A stretch of 64,000 bases of DNA, from contig OZ020303.1 of the NCBI GenBank assembly GCA_963971305.1, positions 62,434,867 through 62,498,866 on the forward strand, given 5' to 3'. Source of the DNA: Arcuatula senhousia (lineage: Eukaryota > Mollusca > Bivalvia > Mytilida > Mytilidae). Both the position numbers and the translations under genes were made by a program. Of the stretch, positions 26,801 to 34,768 are shown piece after piece (position 1 is the first letter of the stretch; the number at the start of each line of letters is the position of its first letter). The notes below the pieces were generated by a model. That model was given only the letters and a program-made list of their open reading frames with translations, was not told the origin of the DNA and made no database searches.

Positions 26801-28505
26801 AAATTACAAGAGTTAGTTACTAACATATGTCAAACAATCTCTAAATGTCTAAAAAAAAATTACAAGAGTTAGTTACTAACATATGTCAAACAATCTCTAA
26901 ATGTCTAAAAAAAAATTACAAGAGTTAGTTACTAACATATGTCAAACAATCTCTAAATGTCTAAAAAAAAAATTACAAGAGTTAGTTACTAACATATGTC
27001 AAACAATCTCTAAATATTTCAAAAAAAAATTACAAGAGTTAGTTACTAACATATGTCAAACAATCTCTAATTGTCTAAAAAAAAATTACAAGAGTTAGTT
27101 ACTAACATATGTCAAACAATCTCTAAATGTCTAAAAAAAAAAATTACAAGAATTAGTTACTAACATATGTCAAACAATCTCTAATTGTCTAAAAAAAAAT
27201 ACAAGAGTTAGTTACTAACATATGTCAAACAATCTCTAATTGTCTAAAAAAAAATTAAAAGAGTTAGTTACTAACATATGTCAAACAATCTCTAAATGTC
27301 TAAAAAAAAAAAAAAATTACAAGAATTAGTTACTAACATATGTCAAACAATCTCTAATTGTCTAAAAAAAAATTAAAATAGTTACTAACATATGTCAAAC
27401 AATCTCTAGATTTAAAAAAAAAATAAATTACAAGAGTTAGTTACTAACATATGTCAAACAATCTCTAAATGTCTAAAAAAAAATTACAAGAGTTAGTTAC
27501 TAACATATGTCAAACAATCTCTAAATGTCTAAAAAAAATTACAAGAGTTAGTTACTAACATATGTCAAACAATCTCTAGATTTAAAAAAAAAATAAATTA
27601 CAAGAGTTAGTTATTAACATATGTCAAACAATCTCTAAATGTCTAAAAAAAAATTACAAGAGTTAGTTACTAACATATGTCAAACAATCTCTAAATGTCT
27701 AAAAAAAATTACAAGAGTTAGTTACTAACATATGTCAAACAATCTCTAAATGTCTAAAAAAAATTACAAGAGTTAGTTACTAACATATGTCAAACAATCT
27801 CTAAATGTCTAAAAAAAAAAAAAAATTACAAGAGTTAGTTTCTAACATATGTCAAACAATCTCTAAATGTCTAAAAAAAAATTACAAGAGTTAGTTACTA
27901 ACATATGTCAAACAATCTCTAAATGTCTAAAAAAAAAAATTACAAGAGTTAGTTACTAACATATGTCAAACAATCTCTAAATGTCTAAAAAAAAAATTAC
28001 AAGAGTTAGTTACTAACATATGTCAAACAATCTCTAAATGTCTAAAAAAAAAAATTACAAGAGTTAGTTACTAACATATGTCAAACAATCTCTAAATGTC
28101 TAAAAAAAAATTACAAGAGTTAGTTACTAACATATGTCAAACAATCTCTAAATGTCTAAAAAAAAAATTACAAGAGTTAGTTACTAACATATGTCAAACA
28201 ATCTCTAATTGTCTAAAAAAAACAAAATTAATCTTTAAGTTGTTTCTTAATTGTTGAAATGAAAGTATTGTCAGGAAAAAAATGCTTCTTATTTAATGAC
28301 TCTTACTTCAGACAATTTAAAATTGTTTGCCCTGAATTTTTTATAATTTATTTTTCAAGTTTTCATGTCACATTAACTTTTTCAGAACTTTGCTGCAGTG
28401 AACAACTTAGTGGTAAACACAGACAATATAAGCAAACTTAAGAAACAAATGAACGGTATCATATCTTCCTTACCAGAGGATCTGCAGTCTGTGCTGAGAA
28501 GTTGA
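5826..28505 (+). CDS. DENND6: DENN domain-containing protein 6 (Rab GEF), complete, 20 coding exons
   Basis: Exons: 5826-5981, 6561-6599, 7290-7332, 9338-9447, 9800-9880, 10413-10518, 11136-11215, 12926-12988, 15043-15098, 15404-15464, 15952-16013, 16312-16407, 16788-16882, 17348-17410, 17811-17875, 19816-19905, 20128-20181, 20594-20806, 24517-24591, 28386-28505. All have GT-AG borders and compatible phases, giving 1728 nt (575 residues plus TGA). Recalled vertebrate DENND6A/B (about 585-608 residues) shares landmarks throughout: FDLELGQA (exon 1), YFRQ..DK...RGYFQK (5), LPS.CEVDIFR (9), [20 protein letters not shown] (13), [17 protein letters not shown] (16-17), LPEDLQ (20). Known relatives are tripartite-DENN exchange factors for Rab14 in endosomal recycling, affecting ADAM10 traffic and cadherin shedding. 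The ATG at 5826 is used; an in-frame GTG at 5805 is less likely. Exon 2 has only 13 codons. One gene here corresponds to two vertebrate paralogues. Confidence 0.93.
7521..7627. repeat. Foldback (hairpin) element in DENND6 intron 3
   Basis: Arms of about 50 bp are complementary (GTTATTACAT with ATGTAATAAC; GTGTGTCAGTAA with TTACTGACACAC; GATCACCC with GGGTGATC) around a GC-rich loop, GACGGCCGGA. It is probably a MITE. Confidence 0.65.
7771..7880 (+). repeat. tRNA-like SINE head or tRNA pseudogene, interrupted
   Basis: An A-box-like TGGTCTAGTGA at 7783 and a B-box-like GTTCCAATCC with TGGGAAC pairing near 7848-7868 resemble a tRNA or tRNA-derived SINE promoter. An A-rich AATAATAATAAA insertion separates the halves and no cloverleaf forms, so it is not a functional tRNA. 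Confidence 0.35.
8379..9287 (+). mobile_element. Family-D hairpin-ended repeat in DENND6 intron 3
   Basis: It begins TTTGTCTCGCCTGTGAAGC, then a CGGCGG-rich run (8422-8450), and ends GGCAGGCGAGACATACTT then TTAACTCTTGTT, so the ends are inverted around CTCGCCTG/CAGGCGAG. Between them lie four 173-bp tandem units. No protein is encoded. Relatives lie at 38251-39848. Confidence 0.7.
8472..9140 (+). repeat. Four 173-bp tandem units with TGACCTTGACCTTGA motifs
   Basis: Nearly identical units each carry TGACCTTGACCTTGA, at 8570, 8743, 8916 and 9089. On the opposite strand this reads TCAAGGTCAAGGTCA, two overlapping extended nuclear-receptor half-sites (TCAAGGTCA, the ERR/FTZ-F1 type). The spacing is exactly 173 bp. 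Confidence 0.85.
9300..9323 (+). repeat. Partial duplicate of DENND6 exon 4 just upstream of the exon
   Basis: Twenty-four bases starting GAGATACCCAGTTTAATTTT recur 47 bp downstream at 9347-9370 inside exon 4. A weaker echo (ATGGGAGATAC) lies at 8356. The duplicate lacks an exon-like start of its own. Confidence 0.7.
9953..9990 (-). ncRNA. Degenerate hammerhead-ribozyme-like relic (DENND6 intron 5)
   Basis: The minus strand reads CUGAUGA (9980-9974), then a perfect stem II GUCU-UUCAC-AGAC, then AAAA where the hammerhead core needs GAAA. No cleavage-site GUC follows, so it is truncated and inactive. The plus-strand continuation (CTCCAGTCAAAGG...GGCCAAA) resembles that after the copy at 21084. 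Confidence 0.5.
10519..11135. other. DENND6 intron 6, nothing notable
   Basis: AT-rich intron. A TAATAA run near 10915-10930 and a short TCTGTCTGTTTGTCCCTCC tract near 10972, resembling the starts of the hairpin-ended families, are the only features. Confidence 0.5.
11231..11401. mobile_element. MITE of the TACTGTGG family (DENND6 intron 7)
   Basis: It starts TACTGTGGTTTCATTTAT and ends TTTGAAATCACAGTA, imperfect terminal inverted repeats around an ATTTTCATGG/CCATGAAAAT-type body. Related copies lie at 19474, 28666, 32361 and 32818. Confidence 0.6.
11578..11940 (+). mobile_element. Family-B hairpin-ended repeat (DENND6 intron 7)
   Basis: It begins with a hairpin (ATACCCCGCCAC...GTGGCGAGGTAT), followed by CTGTCTGTCCGTCC, and ends GTGGCAGGGTATCATTTAA, which re-pairs with the start. 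A second copy of the same layout lies at 39869-40250. No open frame. Confidence 0.65.
11963..12530 (+). mobile_element. Family-C hairpin-ended repeat (DENND6 intron 7)
   Basis: It starts TATGGCCCGACCACGTATG and GTCCGTCCGTCCGTCC, carries degenerate ~145-bp tandem units, and ends AGGGCCATCCTGTGGC then ACATTTTCTAGT. Two imperfect AGGTCAnnnTGACCT-like palindromes sit at 12157-12171 and 12385-12399. The longer relative is at 18032-19035. Confidence 0.65.
12989..15042. other. DENND6 intron 8
   Basis: Mostly featureless AT-rich sequence. A fragment at 14605-14890 starts CCCCACTCGTAAAAGAGGG (hairpin-like) followed by GTCTGTCCGTTAC, the same head layout as families B and C, but no matching far end was found. 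Confidence 0.4.
15650..15800 (+). repeat. Fragment of another hairpin/CTGTCGTC-headed repeat (DENND6 intron 10)
   Basis: TATGTCGCCTGCAACAC, then CATCTGTCGTCGGCACG, then GGTATGTAGCTTCC resemble the family-D head, but the copy is short and lacks a recognisable end. Confidence 0.35.
18224..18919. promoter_or_regulatory. Five AGGTCAnnnTGACCT-type palindromes in the family-C units
   Basis: Perfect palindromes lie at 18468-18482, 18759-18773 and 18905-18919. One-mismatch versions lie at 18224-18238 and 18613-18627. AGGTCAnnnTGACCT is the textbook estrogen-response-element consensus, also bound by related receptors. Any activity here is unproven; the sites recur because the repeat unit recurs. Confidence 0.55.
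18269..18357. mobile_element. 89-bp near-perfect palindromic MITE with 9-bp target duplication
   Basis: The arms start CATCTTCGCTAGCCAAGGGT and end in its reverse complement (TTGGCTAGCGAAGATG). They pair along ~44 bp with two mismatches. TTGGTTAAG flanks it on both sides (18260-18268, 18358-18366), and removing the element plus one flank restores the family-C unit seen elsewhere. The 9-bp duplication suggests a Mutator-like or similar mobiliser, by inference. Confidence 0.85.
19474..19686. mobile_element. MITE of the TACTGTGG family (DENND6 intron 15)
   Basis: It starts TACTGTATAATCATTTATTT and ends CTTCTACAGTA, with internal TTTCGTGGTTTAG and ATCGTGGATTTT characteristic of this family. Confidence 0.55.
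21084..21130 (-). ncRNA. Hammerhead ribozyme-like motif, near-complete (DENND6 intron 18)
   Basis: On the minus strand, in order: stem I strand GAGCCCCU, core CUGAUGA (21122-21116), stem II GUCUUGAAUAGAAG, core GAAA, very short stem III ACGCGCGU, cleavage triplet GUC (ending at 21091), then stem I strand AGGCG. This is the order of a type I hammerhead. The stem II base next to GAAA is A rather than the C expected to pair, so activity may be lost. Known family background: short-stem-III hammerheads occur widely in bivalve genomes, including in Penelope-like and retrozyme-type elements. Confidence 0.7.
21436..23393 (+). mobile_element. Family-A hairpin-ended repeat with three 501-bp units (DENND6 intron 18)
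   Basis: The left end is the 31-bp near-palindrome at 21436-21466 followed by GGCGTCCGTCGTCC. The right end is GTGAGCGATTCAGGCTCCTG then CTCTTGTT. The body repeats with a 501-bp period (for example GCATATTGTTAAGCACATCA at about 21900, 22401 and 22902). Short open frames recur only because the units recur; none looks like a protein. Confidence 0.75.
23394..24078 (+). repeat. Four tandem ~170-bp units (DENND6 intron 18)
   Basis: Each unit holds AGGCCAAT, AAAATATGTGAACAT, GTCAAGCTTTTCTCAGGAA and GACATCTACTTCCTGT. Units begin near 23401, 23570, 23737 and 23912. The copies are diverged and the frame is open across two units, but this looks like satellite-type sequence. A reverse-orientation relative lies in every unit of the 43-62 kb array. 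Confidence 0.75.
24079..24394 (+). mobile_element. Family-A right-end fragment
   Basis: It starts around GGCATCCGTGTCCCATGGAC, then the TTGCAGATAGAGAAAAGCT body, and closes with the family-A right end GTGAGCGATTCAGGCTCCTG and CTCTTGTT. The left end is missing. Confidence 0.6.
24396..24480. repeat. 85-bp foldback element directly after the family-A end
   Basis: The arms 24396-24426 (AATCTTGAAATTGAG, TTATCACTGGTTTAT) and 24449-24480 (ATAAACCAGTGATAA, ATCTCAAGATT) pair around a CACCCATTCGGGTTC loop. It ends 36 bp before DENND6 exon 19. Confidence 0.7.
24828..26337 (-). mobile_element. Family-A hairpin-ended repeat with ~150-bp tandem units (DENND6 intron 19)
   Basis: Ends are AACAAGAGGCTCCCAGGAGC at 24828 and the AGCTCAC...ATGAGCT hairpin at 26309-26337, next to a GACGACGG tract (26226-26295). 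About six body units each contain ACCCCTATAAGGGGT (palindromic) and CTCTATCTGCAATAGTTTTC. Confidence 0.75.
26578..28222 (+). repeat. 29-copy, ~56-bp minisatellite in DENND6 intron 19
   Basis: Units read roughly ATTACAAGAGTTAGTTACTA then ACATATGTCAAACAATCTCT and a variable A run (8-14). Variation is mostly in A-run length, plus a few ATTGTCT/AAATGTCT and TTTAAAA variants. About 27 of 29 units contain TACTAAC in the sense orientation. The array ends 163 bp before the last DENND6 acceptor. Confidence 0.95.
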
Positions 28506-29090
28506 TGAAGAATTGTAGTGTAGTTGAAAACAGCATTCAAATTGTCTCAAACATTATATGGCTAAAGAAAAGAGACTTATGCCAAGATCTTTCAGGGATA
28601 TTGTTGTGTTATTGATGATGTATAGTATAATGTTATTGTTTCACACCTTACATCATTGAAAGGGCTACTGTAAACATACTTATTTCAGTGAAATTCATTT
28701 CGACAATTTCACAATTTCAAAAAAAGATAACTTAATTGAGTGCAGAAATTGAAAGATAGGTTTCTGGTATTGATTTTCGCAAAAACCAGTTTACTGCAAA
28801 ATCCCTGATGATAAGTATGTTTACAGAAATTGCTCACCCTTACTTATTGCTTTCCCTCCTCATATTGTGTAAGAAATGGATTGGTGGATTTTGTACAAAC
28901 TTTGTACAGATACTAGTCATTGTAGGTACTAGATCATATAAAACTGCCATTTTGATTTGTTGGATGTTAAAAAGTTAGGGCTATTCCAGAAATGCTTGGG
29001 GGAGATGAAAGACATTAAAATTAAAATTCTGTGGGTGGTTGTATTTTATGATAAATTAATCTTGCAATATAAATAAAGGAAATTAGAAAC
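28506..29090 (+). other. DENND6 3' UTR (likely), with AATAAA at 29072-29077
   Basis: Non-coding sequence after the stop codon includes a MITE (28666-28827). AATAAA at 29072 is the first canonical polyadenylation signal seen; later AATAAA motifs near 30107 and 30125 could extend the transcript. Confidence 0.5.
28666..28827. mobile_element. MITE with 18-bp terminal inverted repeats in the DENND6 3' UTR
   Basis: It starts TACTGTAAACATACTTAT and ends ATAAGTATGTTTACAG(A), nearly perfect inverted ends. It belongs with the TACTGTGG/TACCGTA group. Confidence 0.7.
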
Positions 29091-31086
29091 CAGTGTGCAT
29101 TGTGAGTCTAGGAAAAAAGTGCCTTTGATCCCCCCATACAGTTGTTTCTAGATCAGCCTATATTGGACTTAGTTATAGGCCTGAGTGGGAATGTAGGCAT
29201 GTGTAGGAAACAGGGTAACATCAAAACAGTGACTTTTCAAAATAGTGGCATTGACATTTGCTGTAGTCTTAATTAGATTTTCTTAAATTTATTCATCAAA
29301 ACATCGACATTAAACATTCAAGTAAACTTGAGAAATATTGCACAGATATATTGTTTTATATATAAAAAAAAGAGGTTGGTTATTTGTATCTCTAACTGAA
29401 TATGCCTCTGAAATGAGTGTTAATTTTATGTATAAAAGAAAGTTTGAAATACAGTTTATATTTTTTTTTTAACTGCATACTTTTGAACTTTAGAAATATG
29501 GTATATGATAACCCATATCATAGCTTCACCATTGTGTGGTTAAATGTTACTATTTAGTTTTTCGAACATTTAGCTAATGTCCTTTAATCTAGTTTATGAT
29601 AATAATTTTGTTGTCTCTAGGACATTGATTCCTTTTTATCTCTTAATTTACTTTTATTTAAAATCATTCACATAAATGTCACTGTTTTGATGCAAGTTTT
29701 GTCACTGTTTCGATATATCACCATTTTGAATTAAGTAAATTTCACTGTTTTGAAAATGTATGAAACTTGTTATTTTTGATATTTAAATCATGATATTATA
29801 ATTTCTTGTGCTTTAAGTGTGGATTGGGGTACTAGTTATATTAACTAGTTTTTTTTCCCTTTTCCATGTTGTCTATTGCAAGTGCTACTTAAGAGAATCT
29901 TAGTTTTATCAAAATTATGTGATCAGCTTTATGGTAATACAACAACTCTATCTGTTTGATTGTATGTAAATATTAATATGACCACAAAAAAATTGAGGAC
30001 ATATGATAGTATAATTTTATCTTAAAACAAAACAGGTTCAACATCTAATTTTATCAACTATTTAATTTTTTGCAAAGCTGGCATGCACAATTTGGATTTT
30101 TTGATTAAATAAATGTTAATTATGAATAAATATTAGACATTTGAATTTTTTATAAGTGAAGAAAAAAATCAGGAATGATCAATATTTACCTGTTTATTCA
30201 GAAGTTATACCAAACTTCAAAGAATACTTTCTTGAAAATTTTGATTTAATTGTTTTGGTTTTATCTGGCTTGTACAAAAAATTATTAAATCTTATTGTGT
30301 CATATTTTGCTATAAATACATCATTTAATTGTGCTTTTGAAAAGGTTGTGTGTTGATATGATGGAAGAGTTAACCAGTATTTTTAATTGACTTGCCAAAT
30401 AAATTTGGTTGTACAATCTCACTTAAAACTGATCTTAATTAGTACATGTACTGAAGAGAGTTGTTCCAGAAATTATGTTGCCACTTATTTAAATGTCTAC
30501 CTGAATTTATATGCTTTGGATTTGATACTATAGTGAGGAAGACAGAAATGTGTAACCCTGTGGTGACTGTGAGGGGCAAAGAATTTTTTTGTAACAGCTC
30601 TACAGTGAGTGATTAAAGTCTATGGTACATTTAAGATTAGATTTAACTGAGGTTGATTTTTGTATACTGGTATTTTGTTATTACTTGTTTTAAAGTTGTT
30701 ATTGTGTGTAGATGTGTGATTTTGGTGCATATGATGTGGTATGTATGAGTTTTCATTTTAAATTTGTATGCCCACCTTGTATTAAGCTTAAGTTCAAAAA
30801 GAATCACAGGTCAAATCATAACTCTTAGGGCATATACTGGAGATTTTTAATAAAAGAATAGGTAACATAACATTATTTAAACAGGTTTTTTTTTTTACTA
30901 TTTTGTGAAAATAACATATTTTAAGGGGTAATAACACTTGTTAATCTACCATGCCAATTTTTAGGTTAAATTTTGTATATTTTTTATAAGAAGAGTTTTT
31001 GACCAAGTTCTCTCTATGATAAACATTTACTTAGATAGAATGTCTCTTTAAGTTTTCTAAAAGGGAATTGGGTATAGAAATATGAT
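29091..31086. other. Intergenic, no supported feature
   Basis: AT-rich sequence downstream of DENND6. Three short phrases like TCACTGTTTTGA recur at 29680-29755. The open frame at 30156-30356 has no recognisable similarity and is probably chance. Confidence 0.5.
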
Positions 31087-31090
31087 TTAA

Positions 31091-31645
31091 GGAGGCTCGA
31101 GGGTCTAAATTTGAAATTATAGCTTTTTCTGTAATTTGGCACATTTAAAGTCCTTTGTGTATGGATCAAAAATATGCAATAAAAAATGGGGGTCACCGTT
31201 CATTAAAGCCCGCTATTAAAGTTATCAAAATATGCTATTTCCCATCTATTTCATATAGATTGTATAGGAAAAACGATAATATAAAGCTTTAAAATGACAT
31301 AGAAAAAAATCAAAACAACAGAATTTCTTCAAATTTCCAAAGAATGTGTGTTTTAATGCATTCTTCAAATTAAATCATTAAATAATGGGGGTCACCGTAC
31401 AAATAAAAAAATGAAATTATAAAAACTGTTGGAATTTTGGTATTTTTCGCACAAAATACAAAGAAAATGAGGATTTCAATGTAAAACAAGGCATACAGAA
31501 AGAACTGAACAATATAATTTCTTCAAATTTGCACAGAAGCTGTGTTGTTTAATGAAATCAGTGACGATGCTACAGACATTGGGTGGATTTACCAATACAA
31601 TACCGCTGCACAAAAATATGCACAAATCTAGACCCGCCAGCCTTC
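31091..31645. mobile_element. 555-bp TTAA-flanked element with ~23-bp inverted ends
   Basis: TTAA lies at 31087-31090 and 31646-31649. The ends are GGAGGCTCGAGGGTCTAAAT and, on the other strand, GAAGGCTGGCGGGTCTAGAT. GGGGGTCACCGT occurs twice inside. No open frame: a non-autonomous element of a TTAA-targeting superfamily (piggyBac or Kolobok type). Confidence 0.75.
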
Positions 31646-31649
31646 TTAA

Positions 31650-32360
31650 ATTGCTTACGGTAATAAAACTTAATCAAGTTATGTCATATAAAATGACTAT
31701 ATAGATTATGATGGAATTATTTTTTAATTTTAATATTAAGTTGATTAGTTTTCATTAGAGGTTACCATAAAACAAAATAATTCACTTAAATAAATAAAGA
31801 AAAGAAAAATTCATGTCTTCACTTAACAGAAATAAAATGGATCCTGTATTATAAACAAAATGATTCAAAGAATATCTATTTTAATTTTATTATTCATATA
31901 TTGTTTTACTTGAATTAAACAATTGTAATGGATTTATTGGTCAGTAGAATTTCTCCTAACTCATTTGTGAAATTTGTGATTTTGAGTTTTATTTACCTAT
32001 CAGTTTTTTTGTCTTCCAAACTTCATGGTAGTTTTAAACATTTACCATTATATAGAAACTTAATCATCACTGAAACTAACCTGTTATGTTAAAATACTGT
32101 GCTTGTTATAGACTATTCTTTCATGGTGCTTCTTTACATAATAATACTAAGTTTTAGATTTGTATTTACAGTTAATTTGCCTTCTTTTTTTATGCTTTTT
32201 AACATTTTTATTCGCAATTGTTATGAAGTTATTTTGCATAAAAGTGATTCCAAGAGGGTGAGTGCAATACAATTCACGATATTAGAAGATGTAAAACAAC
32301 TAACAAGACAAGTTTATTCTGAATATTTTCATTAAAAGTTGAAACTGTTAATGTGAAAAT
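31650..32360. other. Intergenic, no supported feature
   Basis: AT-rich. The 78-codon frame at 32099-32335 is hydrophobic at its start but matches nothing I know and has no gene context. Confidence 0.4.
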
Positions 32361-32590
32361 TACCGTATAGGTTGTTTTATTCGCGGGTATCTAATTTTCG
32401 CTTTTTTCATGGTATTTGGCAACTCCTGAAAATATGAACCCACGAAAATTAAAACTGGTTAATAGTATATGTAAAGTGTATACTCGCATATAAGTAATTG
32501 CTAAAATTGAATTGCATGTAAAAATCATCTTTCATCTTTTAAGAAATCTGCGAAATTTAGCTCCCACGAAAAAAAACTACTCAAACGGTA
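32361..32590. mobile_element. MITE of the TACTGTGG/TACCGTA family
   Basis: It starts TACCGTATAGG and ends CTCAAACGGTA, with internal CCCACGAAAATTAA and GCTCCCACGAAA. The next element (32596-32749) abuts its right end. Confidence 0.55.
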
Positions 32591-32595
32591 TCATT

Positions 32596-32749
32596 CAGGC
32601 CTGTCAAGATTTTATGAGCTGCTTGCGTGAGATTTGCTAAAAAAATTGAAAGATCAAAGGAAAAAATTAAAAGATCAAAGAAATTTGCGGCCAAATTGCT
32701 GACTAGATGTGTGAGTCTCACGTGAGTAGCGTGACACTTGACAGGTCTG
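32596..32749. mobile_element. ~154-bp MITE (CAGGCCTGTCAAG ends), TATCAT duplication
   Basis: Ends are CAGGCCTGTCAAG and CTTGACAGGTCTG. TATCAT flanks it at 32589-32594 (one extra T before the element) and 32750-32755. It is the same element as the one inserted at 45492-45644; a fragment lies near 38204-38250. Confidence 0.8.
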
Positions 32750-32817
32750 TATCATGTGAGCACTGTGTTGGCTTTATTTGTGGTTTCAAAATTTCCTTGA
32801 GGATAAAATCTGACATG

Positions 32818-33029
32818 TACTGTGGATTCATTTATTTTCATGAGTACCAATTTTCGTGGTTTGATTAAAAAGGAACAATTGGTGGATTCTGAAATTCCTG
32901 GTTCTGAAGTCTGCATCATATAAACCAATATTAAAGTTCCTTTTTGTGGGGTATAAAATTTTGAGGTTTGAGGACACCCACAAAAATCACAAAAATTAAT
33001 ACCCTACAAATAATAATGAAACCACAGTA
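32818..33029. mobile_element. MITE of the TACTGTGG family
   Basis: It starts TACTGTGGATTCATTTATTT and ends AATAATGAAACCACAGTA, about 16 bp of inverted ends, with an ATTTTCGTGGTTTGA body. Confidence 0.7.
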
Positions 33030-33519
33030 TTATGCTATGAAAGACCCATCACTTATGCTCTAGCAAAATGTTTATCTTATGTATTGTGAACATATCACAT
33101 AAAAAGGATAACAATTCTTTGAAAATCTTTCATCAAAACCTCTCCAATAAGAATTGAAAAATGTCATATATTTTTGGGGGTATTTCTCAAAGATATTTAT
33201 AATGTTTAATAAAGATTAAATTAACATTTCATTTACTAGTATATGAATCAATGAATTGGTGAAATCAAAGAAATATTTTATTTGTAATTTTTAAAATGTC
33301 TGTTATACTAATAAAAAAGTGATGAAAATTGTATTTGTTATTGATGCAGAGTTTTTTATGCCCTATCTAAGAAAAAAAGGGGCATATTAGGTCTTCAGTT
33401 CCTTTGTTCGTTTGTCCATAATCAGGTCTTATTTCAGGTTGAAATTATTTTTCTGTGTTATGATTTAAGTAAATTAAAGGCAACAGATCAGATTATTGAC
33501 ATTATATCAGGGCCTTTTT
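33030..33519. other. Intergenic, repeat-head fragment only
   Basis: At 33357-33440 a TATGCCC...GGGGCATA hairpin and a GTTCGTTTGTCC tract look like the head of another hairpin-ended family with no matching end. Confidence 0.35.
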
Positions 33520-34460
33520 AGCTCACCTGACCCAAAGGGTCATGTGAGCTATTGTCATCACTTGGCGTCCGTCGTCCGTCCGTCGTCCATCGTCTGTAAA
33601 CTTTTTAAAACGTTAACTCCTCTGACACCATAAGTCCAATTGCAACCAAACTTAGTATTGTTGTTCATTAGCATTCAGTGCTTAGGACTGATGTGGAGAT
33701 TTTTGATTCGTGGTAAAACATGGCCGCCATGGCTAAAAATAGAACATAGGGGTAAATGGCAGTTTTTTGCAAATAACTCTAAAACGGTGACAGATTTTAA
33801 AATTTTGAATGGGAACAAAAGTGATCAGCACCTCAAGATCTACCACCTCTGAAATTTTGAAGAAAATCCAACAACCCATGTTGGAGTTATTGCCCTTTTT
33901 GTGGATTTTTTGCACCTGTTTAGCTCAATATCTTGAAAACTATACTAGATATTTGAGAAATTTAAATTGCATATTGTTAAGCACATCAAGATCTACAAAA
34001 AATGTAACGGGTCAACGTTGTAGGACCTTTCCTTTTAGGAGTTATTGCCCTTAGAATGTCAAAATTGAGCATTTTAATAGCATTTCCTCATTACATTAAA
34101 AACGTTAACTCCTCTGACACTTTCAGTCCGAATGAAACCAAACTTGGTATAGTTGTTTATTAGCCTTACGTGTATAGAACTTATGTGGTGATTTTGATTG
34201 GTCGTAAAACATGGCCGCTGTGGCTAAAAATAGAACATTATGTTAAACTGCATTTTTTTGCAAATAACTCAAAAACGGTGACAGATTTTTAGATTTTGAT
34301 GGAGAACAAAAGTGATCAGCACCTTAATATCCACTATATTGTCAGATGACCCCTTTATTAATCTTATGACCCTTTCATTGTCAAATAGATTTTGCCTAAT
34401 AACCTTTACTTCAGGCACATATGTCAGGTGAGCGATTCAGGCTCCTGGGAGCCTCTTGTT
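33520..34460 (+). mobile_element. Family-A hairpin-ended repeat, short copy
   Basis: It has the same left hairpin (33520-33550), the GGCGTCCGTCGTCCGTCC tract and the right end CAGGCTCCTGGGAGCCTCTT as 21436-23393, but fewer 501-bp units (about one and a half). Confidence 0.75.
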
Positions 34461-34768
34461 TTGGTCCACCAGAGCAAAAGGCAGTGTGGATATAGCAATA
34501 AGAGATTTCCATGTCTGTGTCTGTGTACATGTGCAATCTATTTTCTGCTTCCAATTTCTATCACCCCTACAATTTGCATAGAATTTTTCATAAAATATAT
34601 ACATGTGTTCATAAGGTTTGTATCATAACTGTGTGTACCTTGCAAAAGTTTAAAATTCAGTTTTAGTTGAAATTATTGTTGGAAGTTGATAAATCGCTTT
34701 GATTAATTTGGTTGATTGATAATTTGTTGATTTGGTTAAAAGCTTAAATTATCAAACAAATACTTTTT

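Noticed and set aside
26578..28222. Regular short repeats resembling a CRISPR array
   Set aside because: The units are contiguous with only A-run variation, there are no unique spacers, and the array lies in an intron of a eukaryotic gene. It is a minisatellite.
30156..30356. 66-codon plus-strand frame downstream of DENND6
   Set aside because: There is no ATG with context, no similarity and no splice or promoter signals; it may lie within an extended 3' UTR.
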